From CAZZBM01 sp964652255 (GTDB lineage Bacteria > Bdellovibrionota > Bacteriovoracia > Bacteriovoracales > CAZZBM01), in NCBI GenBank assembly GCA_964652255.1, contig CAZZBM010000002.1, positions 62,001 through 126,000 on the forward strand: 64,000 bases of DNA, read 5' to 3'. The position numbers and the translations under genes were made by a program. Shown here one piece after another: positions 17,172 to 25,701 of the stretch (position 1 is its first letter; every line of letters starts with the position of its first letter). Below the pieces are notes generated by a model. It had not been told where the DNA came from. It saw only the letters and a list, made by a program, of their open reading frames with translations, and made no database searches.

Positions 17172-17956
17172 TGATTAAAACAGAAAAAGCTGGACTTGTT
17201 TTCGAATATCTTGTTTTTAAAAAATTTGTAGACCTTCTAATTTTATTAGAAGAAGATGAAATTTTATTAGAAAAATACGCTTATGATCTATCTAAGTTGA
17301 ATAAATTAGATTTATTAGAAAAACTTTCTTTTAAAACATATGATTTTTTAAAAAAAAAATTTCCTTTTAAAATTAAAAATCATGAATTTTTTTTAAAAAA
17401 AAAGAAAGAAGAAGATTTGAAATTTTTTAGTGAAAAAAAAGAATATTTATTAAGTTTGAAACTTTTAGAAAAAAATCACTGGATTGTCAGTAAAAATGCA
17501 GGTATAAAATCTTTTTTTTCTACTTATTTTCAGGAAAAAGATCTTGATTTTGATGGTTATGTTCAAGAGAAATTTTTTTTGTTAAAGAGCTCTAAACCAG
17601 GGGATTTAACTCAAAAGGATTACCTAAAGATTTATCTAAATATTAGAAATGAATTCTATGATTATTTTTTAAAATTAAATAATTTAGAAGAAGGATTGTA
17701 TAAATTAATGGGATTTTCTCATAGTAATAGCTACTCCTTATATACATTTTATGAAAAAGATTATCTTTTCCATTCTTTGTTATTTTTAAATAAAAAAGAT
17801 TTAAAAATAAAAATTAAATCTATCAAAAGAGAAGGTCATTCTAGTATTGTTTTTGATCTAGATAATTATTTTTTAAGAATAAGAATTAAACCCATGATGT
17901 TTTTAGATCAGTCTTATAAAGTAAACTGTTCCTTCTTGCCTAAAAGTTTTATTTAA
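17171..17956 (+). CDS. Unrecognised protein, possibly a restriction-type nuclease
   Basis: A 261-residue soluble, very Lys/Leu/Phe-rich protein with no signal peptide. I do not recognise it with confidence. Residues around 79-112 contain an acidic stretch (EEDLKFF), then YLLSLKLL, then VSKNAGIKSFFSTYF. A D...SxK arrangement followed by a K-rich AGIKSFF-type loop recalls the active-site neighbourhood of some PD-(D/E)xK type II restriction enzymes, and the beta-rich C-terminus would fit, but this is memory of patterns and not a search result. It starts on the guaD stop (1-base overlap) and is followed 15 bases later by the LRR gene. Confidence 0.55.
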   Translation: MIKTEKAGLVFEYLVFKKFVDLLILLEEDEILLEKYAYDLSKLNKLDLLEKLSFKTYDFLKKKFPFKIKNHEFFLKKKKEEDLKFFSEKKEYLLSLKLLEKNHWIVSKNAGIKSFFSTYFQEKDLDFDGYVQEKFFLLKSSKPGDLTQKDYLKIYLNIRNEFYDYFLKLNNLEEGLYKLMGFSHSNSYSLYTFYEKDYLFHSLLFLNKKDLKIKIKSIKREGHSSIVFDLDNYFLRIRIKPMMFLDQSYKVNCSFLPKSFI

Positions 17957-17971
17957 AATTAAAATCATTTT

Positions 17972-18640
17972 ATGACTAACTTTTTAAAGCTCACTATTCT
18001 CTTGATGGAATACTACGGTGTAATTCCGATTTCCGTTAAGTCATTTCTAGATGATTTAACTCAAGATGGTGGATTTAAAAAGGAATCTAAAAATTTTTGT
18101 TTTTATAAAAGAAAAATTAGACAATATAATATCTATATTGTTCCTGACTTTGATCCAAGTTTTTGTTATTTTGATGAAGAATTTGATAAGGTTTTTGTCT
18201 TTACTTATGAAGAAAAAATAAACTTATATTTTTTACAATCTTTTTATTCTAAGATAAAAAAAATAGAAATTAATGGAAACTTTAAACTCAGAAATATACT
18301 TAATATAAATAAATTTAAATATCTAGAGTCACTTGAAATTCATGATTGTTTAATTGAGAAAATATTTTTTAATCTTCCTTCTCTGAAAAAATTAATTATA
18401 CAAGGATGTTCTTTAGAAAAAATAAAAAATTCTTATCTTGATAATCTTGAATATCTTGATTTACATGATAATAATATTAAAGAATTAAATTTTCTAGATA
18501 GTATATTTAATAATGGAACAAGAATAAATTACTTAGATGTATCAGAAAATTTAATTCCAATAGATCAAATTAATTCTTTTAAAGAAAAATATAAAGTTAA
18601 AACAATTATCTTTACTGATTTAATGAACGAAGAGGAATAA
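17972..18640 (+). CDS. Leucine-rich repeat protein
   Basis: A 222-residue protein. From about residue 85 onward it shows at least four leucine-rich repeat units of roughly 20-23 residues: segments of the form LESLEIHDC, LKKLIIQGC, LEYLDLHDNNI and INYLDVSENLI, each followed by a short helical or loop part. The N-terminal 85 residues are a separate, unidentified domain. There is no clear signal peptide, so it is probably cytoplasmic. LRR domains bind proteins. The last 29 bases overlap the convergent lipoprotein gene. Confidence 0.78.
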   Translation: MTNFLKLTILLMEYYGVIPISVKSFLDDLTQDGGFKKESKNFCFYKRKIRQYNIYIVPDFDPSFCYFDEEFDKVFVFTYEEKINLYFLQSFYSKIKKIEINGNFKLRNILNINKFKYLESLEIHDCLIEKIFFNLPSLKKLIIQGCSLEKIKNSYLDNLEYLDLHDNNIKELNFLDSIFNNGTRINYLDVSENLIPIDQINSFKEKYKVKTIIFTDLMNEEE

Positions 18641-19406
18641 AAGTATAGTTATTTATGTTTTTACTTTTAAAACAAGAAAGAGGTTCTTTTTCAGAAAGAC
18701 AAAAAAGAAGATCTTTTCCTGATCCAGAATAAAGAAAAAGAGAGTTGAACTTAGTGTCTTTTTTAAGAGAAAAATACGCTAGAGCCATATCTCTTCTATT
18801 CCAAAGAACTACAGGGTAAGCAGATGTAAATATTGTAGAATCTTGTGATTGATCTACTAAAGTTATATAGAAATTTTCTAGAGAAGATGGTTTTTCATAG
18901 GTAAAAAATAAAGAGACAATTTGACGATTACTAAATTGCTGATCTAGAGAAGGAAGATCTGTTTCTGAAATTGTTTTTTTTGAATAATGCTTAGAAAAGA
19001 TAAAAAGAGTGTCTTTTGATAATGAGATTTCTTCTTTTTCAAAAAAAGGAGAAAAATCATGATAGAGAAGAAGAGGTTTTTCTTTTAAAAAAGAGGGAAA
19101 ACCATAGTGGTCAATAAAATTCTCTTTTTGAGAAGTATTTAAGTACATGAGAATTGATTGAATAAAAAAAGAGATTTCATCTCTTATAAAATTATTATTA
19201 GTAATATATTGATAATGACCTTTTAATCCTTCGATATATTGATTTTCTATAGTGAATTTTTTTAAAAAATCATCTCTTAAAGAAGTTAGAATAGATTCAT
19301 GAAGGATGTATTCAGAAGGAGATAACTCTTCACTACTTTTTACAGATGAAACTGTTGTAAAATTTTTAAAACAACTTGTAAAAAGAAGAGAAAATAATTT
19401 AACCAT
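18612..19406 (-). CDS. Lipoprotein, YG-motif family (paralogue 4)
   Basis: A 264-residue predicted lipoprotein (MVKLFSLLFTSC, lipobox LFTSC). It shows the family landmarks most clearly: a helical N-domain ending in DHYGFPSF, then a beta-rich domain with MALAYFSLKK, FNSLFLYSG, KDLLFCL and a second cysteine 8 residues on (SCF). These match in order paralogues at 13880, 14730 and the broken gene at 15735-16676. No known domain recognised. It ends inside the LRR gene (29-base overlap) and starts 32 bases downstream of folA's stop. Confidence 0.72.
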   Translation of the reverse strand: MVKLFSLLFTSCFKNFTTVSSVKSSEELSPSEYILHESILTSLRDDFLKKFTIENQYIEGLKGHYQYITNNNFIRDEISFFIQSILMYLNTSQKENFIDHYGFPSFLKEKPLLLYHDFSPFFEKEEISLSKDTLFIFSKHYSKKTISETDLPSLDQQFSNRQIVSLFFTYEKPSSLENFYITLVDQSQDSTIFTSAYPVVLWNRRDMALAYFSLKKDTKFNSLFLYSGSGKDLLFCLSEKEPLSCFKSKNINNYTFIPLRSLNQ

Positions 19407-19438
19407 ACAAGATACATCGGTTGAATTTTAAAGAAGAG

Positions 19439-19897
19439 TTAAATTCTTGAGCAATTTAGATAGTTATAATGAGGGTGAAGAGATTTTTTTTTCACTAACC
19501 ATTCTTCTGACTGATAATTTTTGAAAAAAACATCACCTTGATAATCTTCATTAAGAACAAAAAGATGTAATTCTGAGAGCAAAGGGTAGAAAAGATCAAA
19601 AATGCTTTCTCCCCCCACAATATAGACTTCTTCAATGTTTTTATTTTTAAAGTTTTTCAGTAAATCAATAAGATTTGAAAAAGTTTTTTCATTTTTTAAA
19701 ACTTTAGAGAGTAAAAAAATGTTTTTTTCTTGTTGAAAAAAAGAATTTTTTTCATAACTTTTTCTTCCGATAACAAGATTTTTATTATGAATAATCTTTT
19801 GATAATGTTCAATTAAATCTTGTTGGTTTGTTAAAAAATTATTATCATAACCAATGGCACCATTTTTAGACATCATAACAATACCATGAAATTTCAT
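19439..19897 (-). CDS. folA: Dihydrofolate reductase
   Basis: A 152-residue DHFR that reduces dihydrofolate with NADPH. Seen: the N-terminal strand and loop IVMMSKNGAIGYDN (6-19), LVIGRKSYE (NADPH site) and VYIVGGESIFDLFYP near 93-107. It is slightly short and diverged; the N-terminal region lacks the usual Leu-Pro-Trp after the loop (NNFLTNQQDL). A strong Shine-Dalgarno AAAGGAG (minus strand, 19909-19903) lies 5 bases from the ATG, unlike many genes here. No thyA or folC neighbour. Confidence 0.88.
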   Translation of the reverse strand: MKFHGIVMMSKNGAIGYDNNFLTNQQDLIEHYQKIIHNKNLVIGRKSYEKNSFFQQEKNIFLLSKVLKNEKTFSNLIDLLKNFKNKNIEEVYIVGGESIFDLFYPLLSELHLFVLNEDYQGDVFFKNYQSEEWLVKKKSLHPHYNYLNCSRI

Positions 19898-19907
19898 AAA
19901 AACTCCT

Positions 19908-19937
19908 TTGACTCTTTTACTATAATTAATTTATACT
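19908..19937 (+). promoter_or_regulatory. Promoter of the sodium:alanine symporter gene
   Basis: TTGACT (19908-19913), 18 bases, TATACT (19932-19937). Transcription should begin near 19944, leaving a leader of about 35 bases before the ATG at 19979. This is the clearest conventional promoter with a leader in the window. The -35 box touches the folA Shine-Dalgarno on the other strand. Confidence 0.6.
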
Positions 19938-19978
19938 CAAAAAGTCATTAATTTAAAAAAATAAGTGAGATACAAATT

Positions 19979-21322
19979 ATGTTATTGAAAATTGAAAATA
20001 TGATGGAAATTATTGCTAATTTAGTTTGGGGTTTACCTTTAGTAGGACTTCTTATTTTTTCTGGAATTTTTTTAACTTTTTATTTAGGTTTTCCTCAAAT
20101 TAAACATTTTTTTAACTCTTTTAGAGTTTTTTTTTCTTCTGAAGATAATAGTACTGGTAAGGGTGAAATTAATCAGTTTCAAGCATTTTGCTCTGCTCTA
20201 TCTTCTACTTTAGGTCTTGGTAATATTTCCGGAGTTGCTATAGCTATCTCTGTTGGTGGTCCAGGAGCCATCTTTTGGATGTGGTTAGCTGGTTTTATTG
20301 GAATGGCAACAAAGCTTACTTGTGTCACTTTAGCTGTAAAATTAAGAGATCAAAATGGAACAGAAGTTCATGGTGGTCCTATGTATAGCTTAAAAAATGG
20401 TTTTGAAAAAACTCCTTTTGCTAAAGTAGGAAAATTTTTAGCTGCTTTTTATGCTTTTTTTATTATTTTTAGTTCTTTTGGTTCTGGAAATATGTTTCAG
20501 TCTAATCAAATGGCTGTTGCTTTAAACTCTGCTTTTAATTTTCCTCAGTGGATTTCTGGAATTATTTTTGCTATAGCTGCTGGATCCGTTTTATTAGGAG
20601 GAATAAAATCAATTGGAAAATTTTCAGAACTGACAACTCCTATGCTAGTTGTTTTTTATTTTGTCCTATGTTTTGGTATTATGATTTATCATTATGATCA
20701 AATCCCAACTATGTTTAAAATGATTTTCAATGATGCTTTTAATGGAACAAGTGCTATTGGTGGTTTTACTGGAGCTTCTGTTAAAGAAATTTTAATTACT
20801 GGTATTAGAAGAGCAGTCTTTTCTAATGAAGCTGGGATGGGAACAGCAGCTATTGCTCATGCAGCAACAAAAGCTAAGGCTTATCAACAAGGGTTATCTG
20901 CTTTATTAGAACCTTTTATTGATACTATCATTATTTGTTCCTTAACAGCTTTTATTCTTCTTTTAACTGGAGCATGGACTGAGCCTTTACAAGGAGCTGA
21001 TATGACTACCTATGCTTTCGTTGATGTTTATGGAGAACTTGGAAGATATCTTTTAGTAGTTATTATTCTTCTATTTGCTTTTACCACTATAACTTCTTGG
21101 GCTTATTACGGAGAGCAAGGAATTGTTTATCTTTTTGGAGAAAGATATATTAAGCCTTTTCGTTTTGTTTATCTCTTTTTTGTTTTTTTAGGAAGTTTTC
21201 TTGATATGAAACTTATTTTAAATTTTTCTGATATTTTTTTTGGACTCTTAGCTGTTCCAAACTTTTTTTCTAATATTTTTCTCTCTTTCTTAGTGAAAGA
21301 AGAACTTAAACAAGCTTCCTGA
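19979..21322 (+). CDS. Sodium:alanine (AGCS-family) symporter
   Basis: A 447-residue inner-membrane transporter with about 11 spans. The family signatures GLGNISGVAIAISVGGPGAIFWMW and EVHGGPMYSL are recognisable, as is the RRAVFSNEAGMGTAAIAHAA region. AGCS proteins import alanine or glycine with sodium. An alanine dehydrogenase gene lies at 53.3 kb, so alanine may be used as carbon and nitrogen source. Start could also be the Met pair 7 codons further in. Its last 17 bases overlap uvrB. Confidence 0.93.
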   Translation: MLLKIENMMEIIANLVWGLPLVGLLIFSGIFLTFYLGFPQIKHFFNSFRVFFSSEDNSTGKGEINQFQAFCSALSSTLGLGNISGVAIAISVGGPGAIFWMWLAGFIGMATKLTCVTLAVKLRDQNGTEVHGGPMYSLKNGFEKTPFAKVGKFLAAFYAFFIIFSSFGSGNMFQSNQMAVALNSAFNFPQWISGIIFAIAAGSVLLGGIKSIGKFSELTTPMLVVFYFVLCFGIMIYHYDQIPTMFKMIFNDAFNGTSAIGGFTGASVKEILITGIRRAVFSNEAGMGTAAIAHAATKAKAYQQGLSALLEPFIDTIIICSLTAFILLLTGAWTEPLQGADMTTYAFVDVYGELGRYLLVVIILLFAFTTITSWAYYGEQGIVYLFGERYIKPFRFVYLFFVFLGSFLDMKLILNFSDIFFGLLAVPNFFSNIFLSFLVKEELKQAS

Positions 21323-23210
21323 TTTTATCTCTTAATTGACTTGCTTGTTTAAAATTTAATTCTTGAATAGCTTGTTTGAGTTGTAATCTTAATTCATCTA
21401 AAGAAAAATTTTCTTCTTCAAAAACTTGAGGTTTCTTTTTTACAATTCCTTCAATGATAATATTATTTTTTTTATTAAATTCTTCTTGTTTTTTTCTTCT
21501 CTCTTGAGTAATTTGTATGACTTCTTGTAAGCTTTCAGTGAGATGATCTGCAAAAAGAAGAACTCTTCCATGAATATGTCTTGCTGCTCTTCCAATAATT
21601 TGAATAAGAGAAGTTTTAGATCTTAAAAAACCCTCCTTGTCAGCATCAAAAATAGCCACTAGAGATACTTCAGGCAAATCTAAACCTTCTCTTAAAAGAT
21701 TAATTCCAATAAGAATATCAACTTCTCCTGTTCTTAATTTTTTTAAAATTTCTAATCTATCCAAGGCTCCAATATCAGAATGAAGATAAGTGCTCTTCAA
21801 TCCTTCTTTTTCATAGAAAGAAGCCAATTGTTCAGCTAATTTTTTTCTTGTGGTGGTAATGAGAATTCTTTCACCTTTAGCAATGATTTCTTTTGAACGT
21901 TTAATCATTACTTCTACTTGATTATGAGAAGGAAGAATTTCTAAAATAGGGTCTAAAAGTCCTGTTGGTCTTTGAATCTGTTCAACAACTTCTTTAACTT
22001 TATTCAGTTCATATGGTCCAGGTGTCGCTGAAACATAAAGGGTATGCTCAGGAAGTCGCTGTTCAAATTCTTTAAAATTTAAAGGTCTATTATCAAGAGC
22101 ACTTTTTAATCTAAAACCATAGTTCACTAAAGTTTCTTTGCGAGATCTATCCCCAGAATACATTCCTCTAATTTGTGGAATAGTTAAATGAGACTCATCA
22201 ATAATAAGAAAAAAATTTTTTTTAAAATAATCAATTAAAGTATAAGGAGCTTCTCCTTCTTTTAAACCAGTTAAATGTCTTGAGTAATTTTCAACACCTC
22301 GGCAAAATCCAATTTCTTTTAATAAAGTTAAATCTAACTTAGTTCTCGATTCTAATCTTTCTGCTTCTAAGATTTTTTGTTCAGAGCGTAATTGTTGTAA
22401 TCTTTCTTTTAATTCTTTTTCAATATTAATAATAGCTTTTTTCATTTGCTCTTTTTGAATTAAATAATGAGACATAGGATAAATTGTTAATTTAGTTAAT
22501 TGTTTAACAGGTCTTTGACTTAAATGATCCATTAAGGTTATGGATTCTATTTTTTCATTTAAAAATTCAATTCTAAAAAATTGATCTTGTTCAAAAGAAG
22601 GATAAAGATCTATAGTATTACCTAAGAGAAAAAATTCTCCTCTTTGAACAGCTTCAAAAGTTCTTTTATATTGAAGATGAATAAGTTCATCAATGAATTG
22701 ATTTTTTGAATATTGTTGATGAGTAAATAAAACTTTTTTTTCTTGTTCATAATCCTCAGGTGAGCCTAGTCCATAGATACAACTTACAGAAGCAATCACA
22801 ATGACATCTTCTCTTTCTAAAAGAGAGGATGTTGTACTATGCCTCATTTTATCAATTTGTTCATTGATTGTTGCTTCTTTTTCAAAGAAAAGATTTTTCT
22901 GGGGAAGATAAGACTCAGGTCGATAATAATCATAATAAGAAATAAAATATTCTACAGCATTATGAGGAAAAAATTCTTTAAATTCAAAATAAAGTTGTCC
23001 GGCTAATGTTTTATTAGGAGCAATAATCAAAGTTTTTTTTTGTAGTTTTTGAATAAGATGAGCCATGGTAAAAGTTTTACCTGACCCAGTAATTCCCAAA
23101 AGGACTTGCTCTTTTTCTTTCTGAAAATTTGTATAAAGTTTTTCTATAGCAAAAGGTTGATCCCCTTTAGGTTGAAAAGGAGAATGAAGAGAAAAAAGTT
23201 GATTATGCAT
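21306..23210 (-). CDS. uvrB: UvrB, excinuclease ABC subunit B
   Basis: A 634-residue nucleotide-excision-repair helicase-like subunit that takes the damaged DNA from UvrA and recruits UvrC. Seen: Walker A GITGSGKT (39-46), the beta-hairpin region with YYDYYRPESYLP, DESH box, helicase motifs V and VI (EGLDLPEVS, QIIGRAARH) and the C-terminal UVR coiled coil (about 598-634). Length and domain order are normal. It is a single gene, divergent from nuoB with 26 bases between start codons; the nuoB -35 box overlaps its first codons. Confidence 0.97.
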   Translation of the reverse strand: MHNQLFSLHSPFQPKGDQPFAIEKLYTNFQKEKEQVLLGITGSGKTFTMAHLIQKLQKKTLIIAPNKTLAGQLYFEFKEFFPHNAVEYFISYYDYYRPESYLPQKNLFFEKEATINEQIDKMRHSTTSSLLEREDVIVIASVSCIYGLGSPEDYEQEKKVLFTHQQYSKNQFIDELIHLQYKRTFEAVQRGEFFLLGNTIDLYPSFEQDQFFRIEFLNEKIESITLMDHLSQRPVKQLTKLTIYPMSHYLIQKEQMKKAIINIEKELKERLQQLRSEQKILEAERLESRTKLDLTLLKEIGFCRGVENYSRHLTGLKEGEAPYTLIDYFKKNFFLIIDESHLTIPQIRGMYSGDRSRKETLVNYGFRLKSALDNRPLNFKEFEQRLPEHTLYVSATPGPYELNKVKEVVEQIQRPTGLLDPILEILPSHNQVEVMIKRSKEIIAKGERILITTTRKKLAEQLASFYEKEGLKSTYLHSDIGALDRLEILKKLRTGEVDILIGINLLREGLDLPEVSLVAIFDADKEGFLRSKTSLIQIIGRAARHIHGRVLLFADHLTESLQEVIQITQERRKKQEEFNKKNNIIIEGIVKKKPQVFEEENFSLDELRLQLKQAIQELNFKQASQLRDKIRKLV

Positions 23211-23227
23211 TGATTCCTATTTAGAAT
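23199..23227 (+). promoter_or_regulatory. Promoter of the nuoBCDI operon
   Basis: TTGATT (23199-23204), 17 bases, TAGAAT (23222-23227). The nuoB ATG at 23237 follows 9 bases after the -10 box, so the message should be leaderless or nearly so. The same -10 hexamer and spacing occur before the 9440 gene. The -35 box overlaps the uvrB start region on the other strand. Confidence 0.65.
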
Positions 23228-23236
23228 AAAAACTCT

Positions 23237-23722
23237 ATGCAGGATAGTCTAGTCTTAACAAGTGTTGATGAAATGCTTTCTTGGGGAAGAAAAAATTCTC
23301 TCTGGCCAATGACTTTTGGTTTAGCTTGTTGTGCCATTGAAATGATGGCAACAGGTGGGTCTAAATATGATTTAGAGAGATTTGGTTGTGGTGCTTTTAT
23401 GGCAACACCAAGAAGAGCTGATCTTATTATTGTCGCTGGTACAGTGACTATTAAAATGGCTGAAAAAATAAAAGTTCTTTATGATCAGATGCCAGCTCCA
23501 AAATATGTCATTAGTATGGGTTCTTGTGCGAATAAAGGTGGTCCTTATTGGCAGCATGGGTATCATGTAGTGAAAGGAGTAGATGAAATTATTCCTGTAG
23601 ATGTTTATGTTCCAGGATGCCCACCCAGACCAGAAGCTTTATTAGAGGGATTAATGACTTTGCAGAGAAAAATTTCTAAAGAAAGAATCCTCACTAAAGG
23701 GTATCATCGTGAACAAGCTTGA
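23237..23722 (+). CDS. nuoB: NADH-quinone oxidoreductase subunit B
   Basis: A 161-residue NuoB, the complex I subunit holding cluster N2, the last iron-sulfur centre before quinone. The N2 ligands are visible: tandem Cys31-Cys32 (ACCAIEMM), Cys97 (GSCANKGG) and Cys128 (PGCPPRPEAL). It opens the cluster nuoB-C-D-I with no nuoA before it. The nuoC start lies inside its last 14 bases. Confidence 0.97.
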   Translation: MQDSLVLTSVDEMLSWGRKNSLWPMTFGLACCAIEMMATGGSKYDLERFGCGAFMATPRRADLIIVAGTVTIKMAEKIKVLYDQMPAPKYVISMGSCANKGGPYWQHGYHVVKGVDEIIPVDVYVPGCPPRPEALLEGLMTLQRKISKERILTKGYHREQA

Positions 23723-24122
23723 ATCATTCTATAAAGAAGCTAAAAAATATTGTGAAGAAGGATTTTCTCTACAGTGTCTTTCTGTGGTAGATGAGTTAAA
23801 ATCTTTTAGATTGTGTTATTTTTTAACCAATTTTAATCTTCAAAATCCTCAAGATAAAAAAATAGAAGTAGAGATTGAAAGAAGAGAACCTAGAATAAAA
23901 TCTTTAATATCTTTGTGGCCATCACTCAATTGGCATGAAAGAGAAGCTTATGATCTTTTTGGAATTTATTTTGAAGATCATCCTGATTTAAGAAGAATTT
24001 TATGTGCTGAAAATTGGGTAGGTTATCCTTTAAGAAAAGATTATTTACCTGTAGAAGAATATGAAGGAATTAAACTTTATCCTGATGAAAAAATGAATTT
24101 TAGTGAGAGATTTTGTGAATGA
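23709..24122 (+). CDS. nuoC: NADH-quinone oxidoreductase subunit C
   Basis: A 137-residue NuoC (30 kDa-type) subunit of the peripheral arm of complex I. The diagnostic stretch SLNWHEREAYDLFGI and the following HPDLRRIL...GYPLRKDY are present. Start is GTG at 23709, overlapping nuoB by 14 bases; the stop overlaps the nuoD ATG (ATGA). It is separate from nuoD, whereas the two are fused in E. coli. Confidence 0.94.
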   Translation: MNKLESFYKEAKKYCEEGFSLQCLSVVDELKSFRLCYFLTNFNLQNPQDKKIEVEIERREPRIKSLISLWPSLNWHEREAYDLFGIYFEDHPDLRRILCAENWVGYPLRKDYLPVEEYEGIKLYPDEKMNFSERFCE

Positions 24123-25231
24123 CTGAAACAATGATTGTCAATATGGGTCCACAGCATCCTGCAACTCATGGAGTATTAAGATTAGAATTAGAAATAGATG
24201 GAGAAATTGTCACTAAAGTGACTCCTCATATAGGACACTTGCATCGTTGTATGGAAAAACATGCTGAAAGTGTAGATCTTGCTGGAGTGATCCCTTTTGT
24301 AGATCGTTTAGATTATTTAGCAGCTTTATGTATGGAACTAGGTTATGTCTTAGGAGTTGAAAAAATTTTACAATTAGAAGTTCCTAGAAGAGCACAACTT
24401 ATCAGAGTGATGATGACTGAACTACAAAGAATTGCTTCTCATCTTTTAGCTATTGGAACTTATGCCATAGATTTAGGAGCTTTTACCCCATTTCTTTATG
24501 CTTTTGATGATAGAGAAAGAATTTTAAGAATTTTTGAGGAAGCTTCTGGAGCAAGATTACTTTATAATTATTTTTGGATTGGGGGTCTGATGAATGATCT
24601 TTCTTTAGAAACCTTAAAAAAGATAGAATCTTTTTGTGAAGAATTTCCGGAAAAAATGAAAGAATACAATGACCTTTTAACTTATGGTAAAATTTTTAAA
24701 GAAAGAACTGTTGGAATAGGTATCATTAATGAGGAGATTGCTTTTCAATATGGGGCTACAGGACCAGTTCTAAGAGCTACAGGAAAAGCTTGGGATTTAA
24801 GAAAAGTACAACCCTATTCTCTTTATGAAGAATTTGATTTTAAAGTGATTGTTGGTTCTAATGAATTTAAAACCTTAGGGGATTCTTGGAATAGACATTA
24901 CGTACGTTGTTTTGAAATTTTAGAATCCATTAAGATTGTTCAGCAGGCTTTAGGTAAGATTCAAGAAGGTTCTGTTAGAGGAAAGGTTCCTAAGGTTTTT
25001 AAATTTGAAAAAGATGATGAAGTTTATGTGAGAACAGAATCGGCTAGAGGCGAGATAGGTTTTCATTTAGTGGCTAAAAAAGATCAAAATCAATTTTACC
25101 GTGTTAAAGTAAAATCTCCTTGTTTTACTCATGTTTCTATCTTGCCAGAAATTGGTCCAGGGATGTTTATCTCTGATTTAGTTTCCACCATAGGAAGTTT
25201 AGATATTGTTTTAGGAGAAATTGATCGATGA
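24119..25231 (+). CDS. nuoD: NADH-quinone oxidoreductase subunit D
   Basis: A 370-residue NuoD (49 kDa-type) subunit, which with NuoB forms the quinone-binding site. Seen: MGPQHPATHGVLRLELEIDGE at the N-terminus, HIGHLHRCMEK, and DPCFTHVS-type KSPCFTHVSILPEI near the end. Coupled to nuoC and nuoI by 4-base overlaps. Slightly shorter than many homologues but complete at both ends. Confidence 0.96.
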   Translation: MTETMIVNMGPQHPATHGVLRLELEIDGEIVTKVTPHIGHLHRCMEKHAESVDLAGVIPFVDRLDYLAALCMELGYVLGVEKILQLEVPRRAQLIRVMMTELQRIASHLLAIGTYAIDLGAFTPFLYAFDDRERILRIFEEASGARLLYNYFWIGGLMNDLSLETLKKIESFCEEFPEKMKEYNDLLTYGKIFKERTVGIGIINEEIAFQYGATGPVLRATGKAWDLRKVQPYSLYEEFDFKVIVGSNEFKTLGDSWNRHYVRCFEILESIKIVQQALGKIQEGSVRGKVPKVFKFEKDDEVYVRTESARGEIGFHLVAKKDQNQFYRVKVKSPCFTHVSILPEIGPGMFISDLVSTIGSLDIVLGEIDR

Positions 25232-25701
25232 GGGATTATCTCAATAATATTTTTGAAACTATTCTGAGTGTGAGTCAAGCTTTAAAAATTACTTTGTCCA
25301 AATATTTTCAACCAGAGGTGACGATTTCTTATCCTGAAGAAAGAGATCTTTTGCCTGAACGTTCTAGGATGAGACTTTATAATGATGTAGATAACTGTAT
25401 TAGTTGTAGTCTTTGTGCCATTTCTTGTCCTGTTCAATGTATTTATATTCAATCAGTTCCTAAAAAAGAAGATGAACCTATTTTAAAAACCACTAATGGA
25501 ATGCCTATCAAACAAACCTTAACTCAATTTGTGATTGATACCACTCTTTGTTGTTATTGTGGGATTTGTTCTGCTGTTTGTCCTACAGATTGTTTAAATC
25601 ATACTACAGACTATGAATTTTCACAGTTTACACTTGAGCCTTTTAAATATAATTACTTAGATCCAGAGATTAAAAAATGGAAAAAAAGGTTATATGGCTA
25701 G
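25228..25701 (+). CDS. nuoI: NADH-quinone oxidoreductase subunit I
   Basis: A 157-residue NuoI carrying clusters N6a and N6b: two CxxCxxCxxxCP motifs at Cys57/60/63/67 and Cys108/111/114/118. In most operons nuoH sits between D and I; here nuoI follows nuoD directly with a 4-base overlap. The next gene starts 8 bases before its stop. Confidence 0.94.
   Translation: MRDYLNNIFETILSVSQALKITLSKYFQPEVTISYPEERDLLPERSRMRLYNDVDNCISCSLCAISCPVQCIYIQSVPKKEDEPILKTTNGMPIKQTLTQFVIDTTLCCYCGICSAVCPTDCLNHTTDYEFSQFTLEPFKYNYLDPEIKKWKKRLYG

Noticed and set aside
23372..23566. 64-residue minus-strand frame inside nuoB
   Set aside because: Antisense shadow of a conserved gene; composition is that of reversed nuoB codons.
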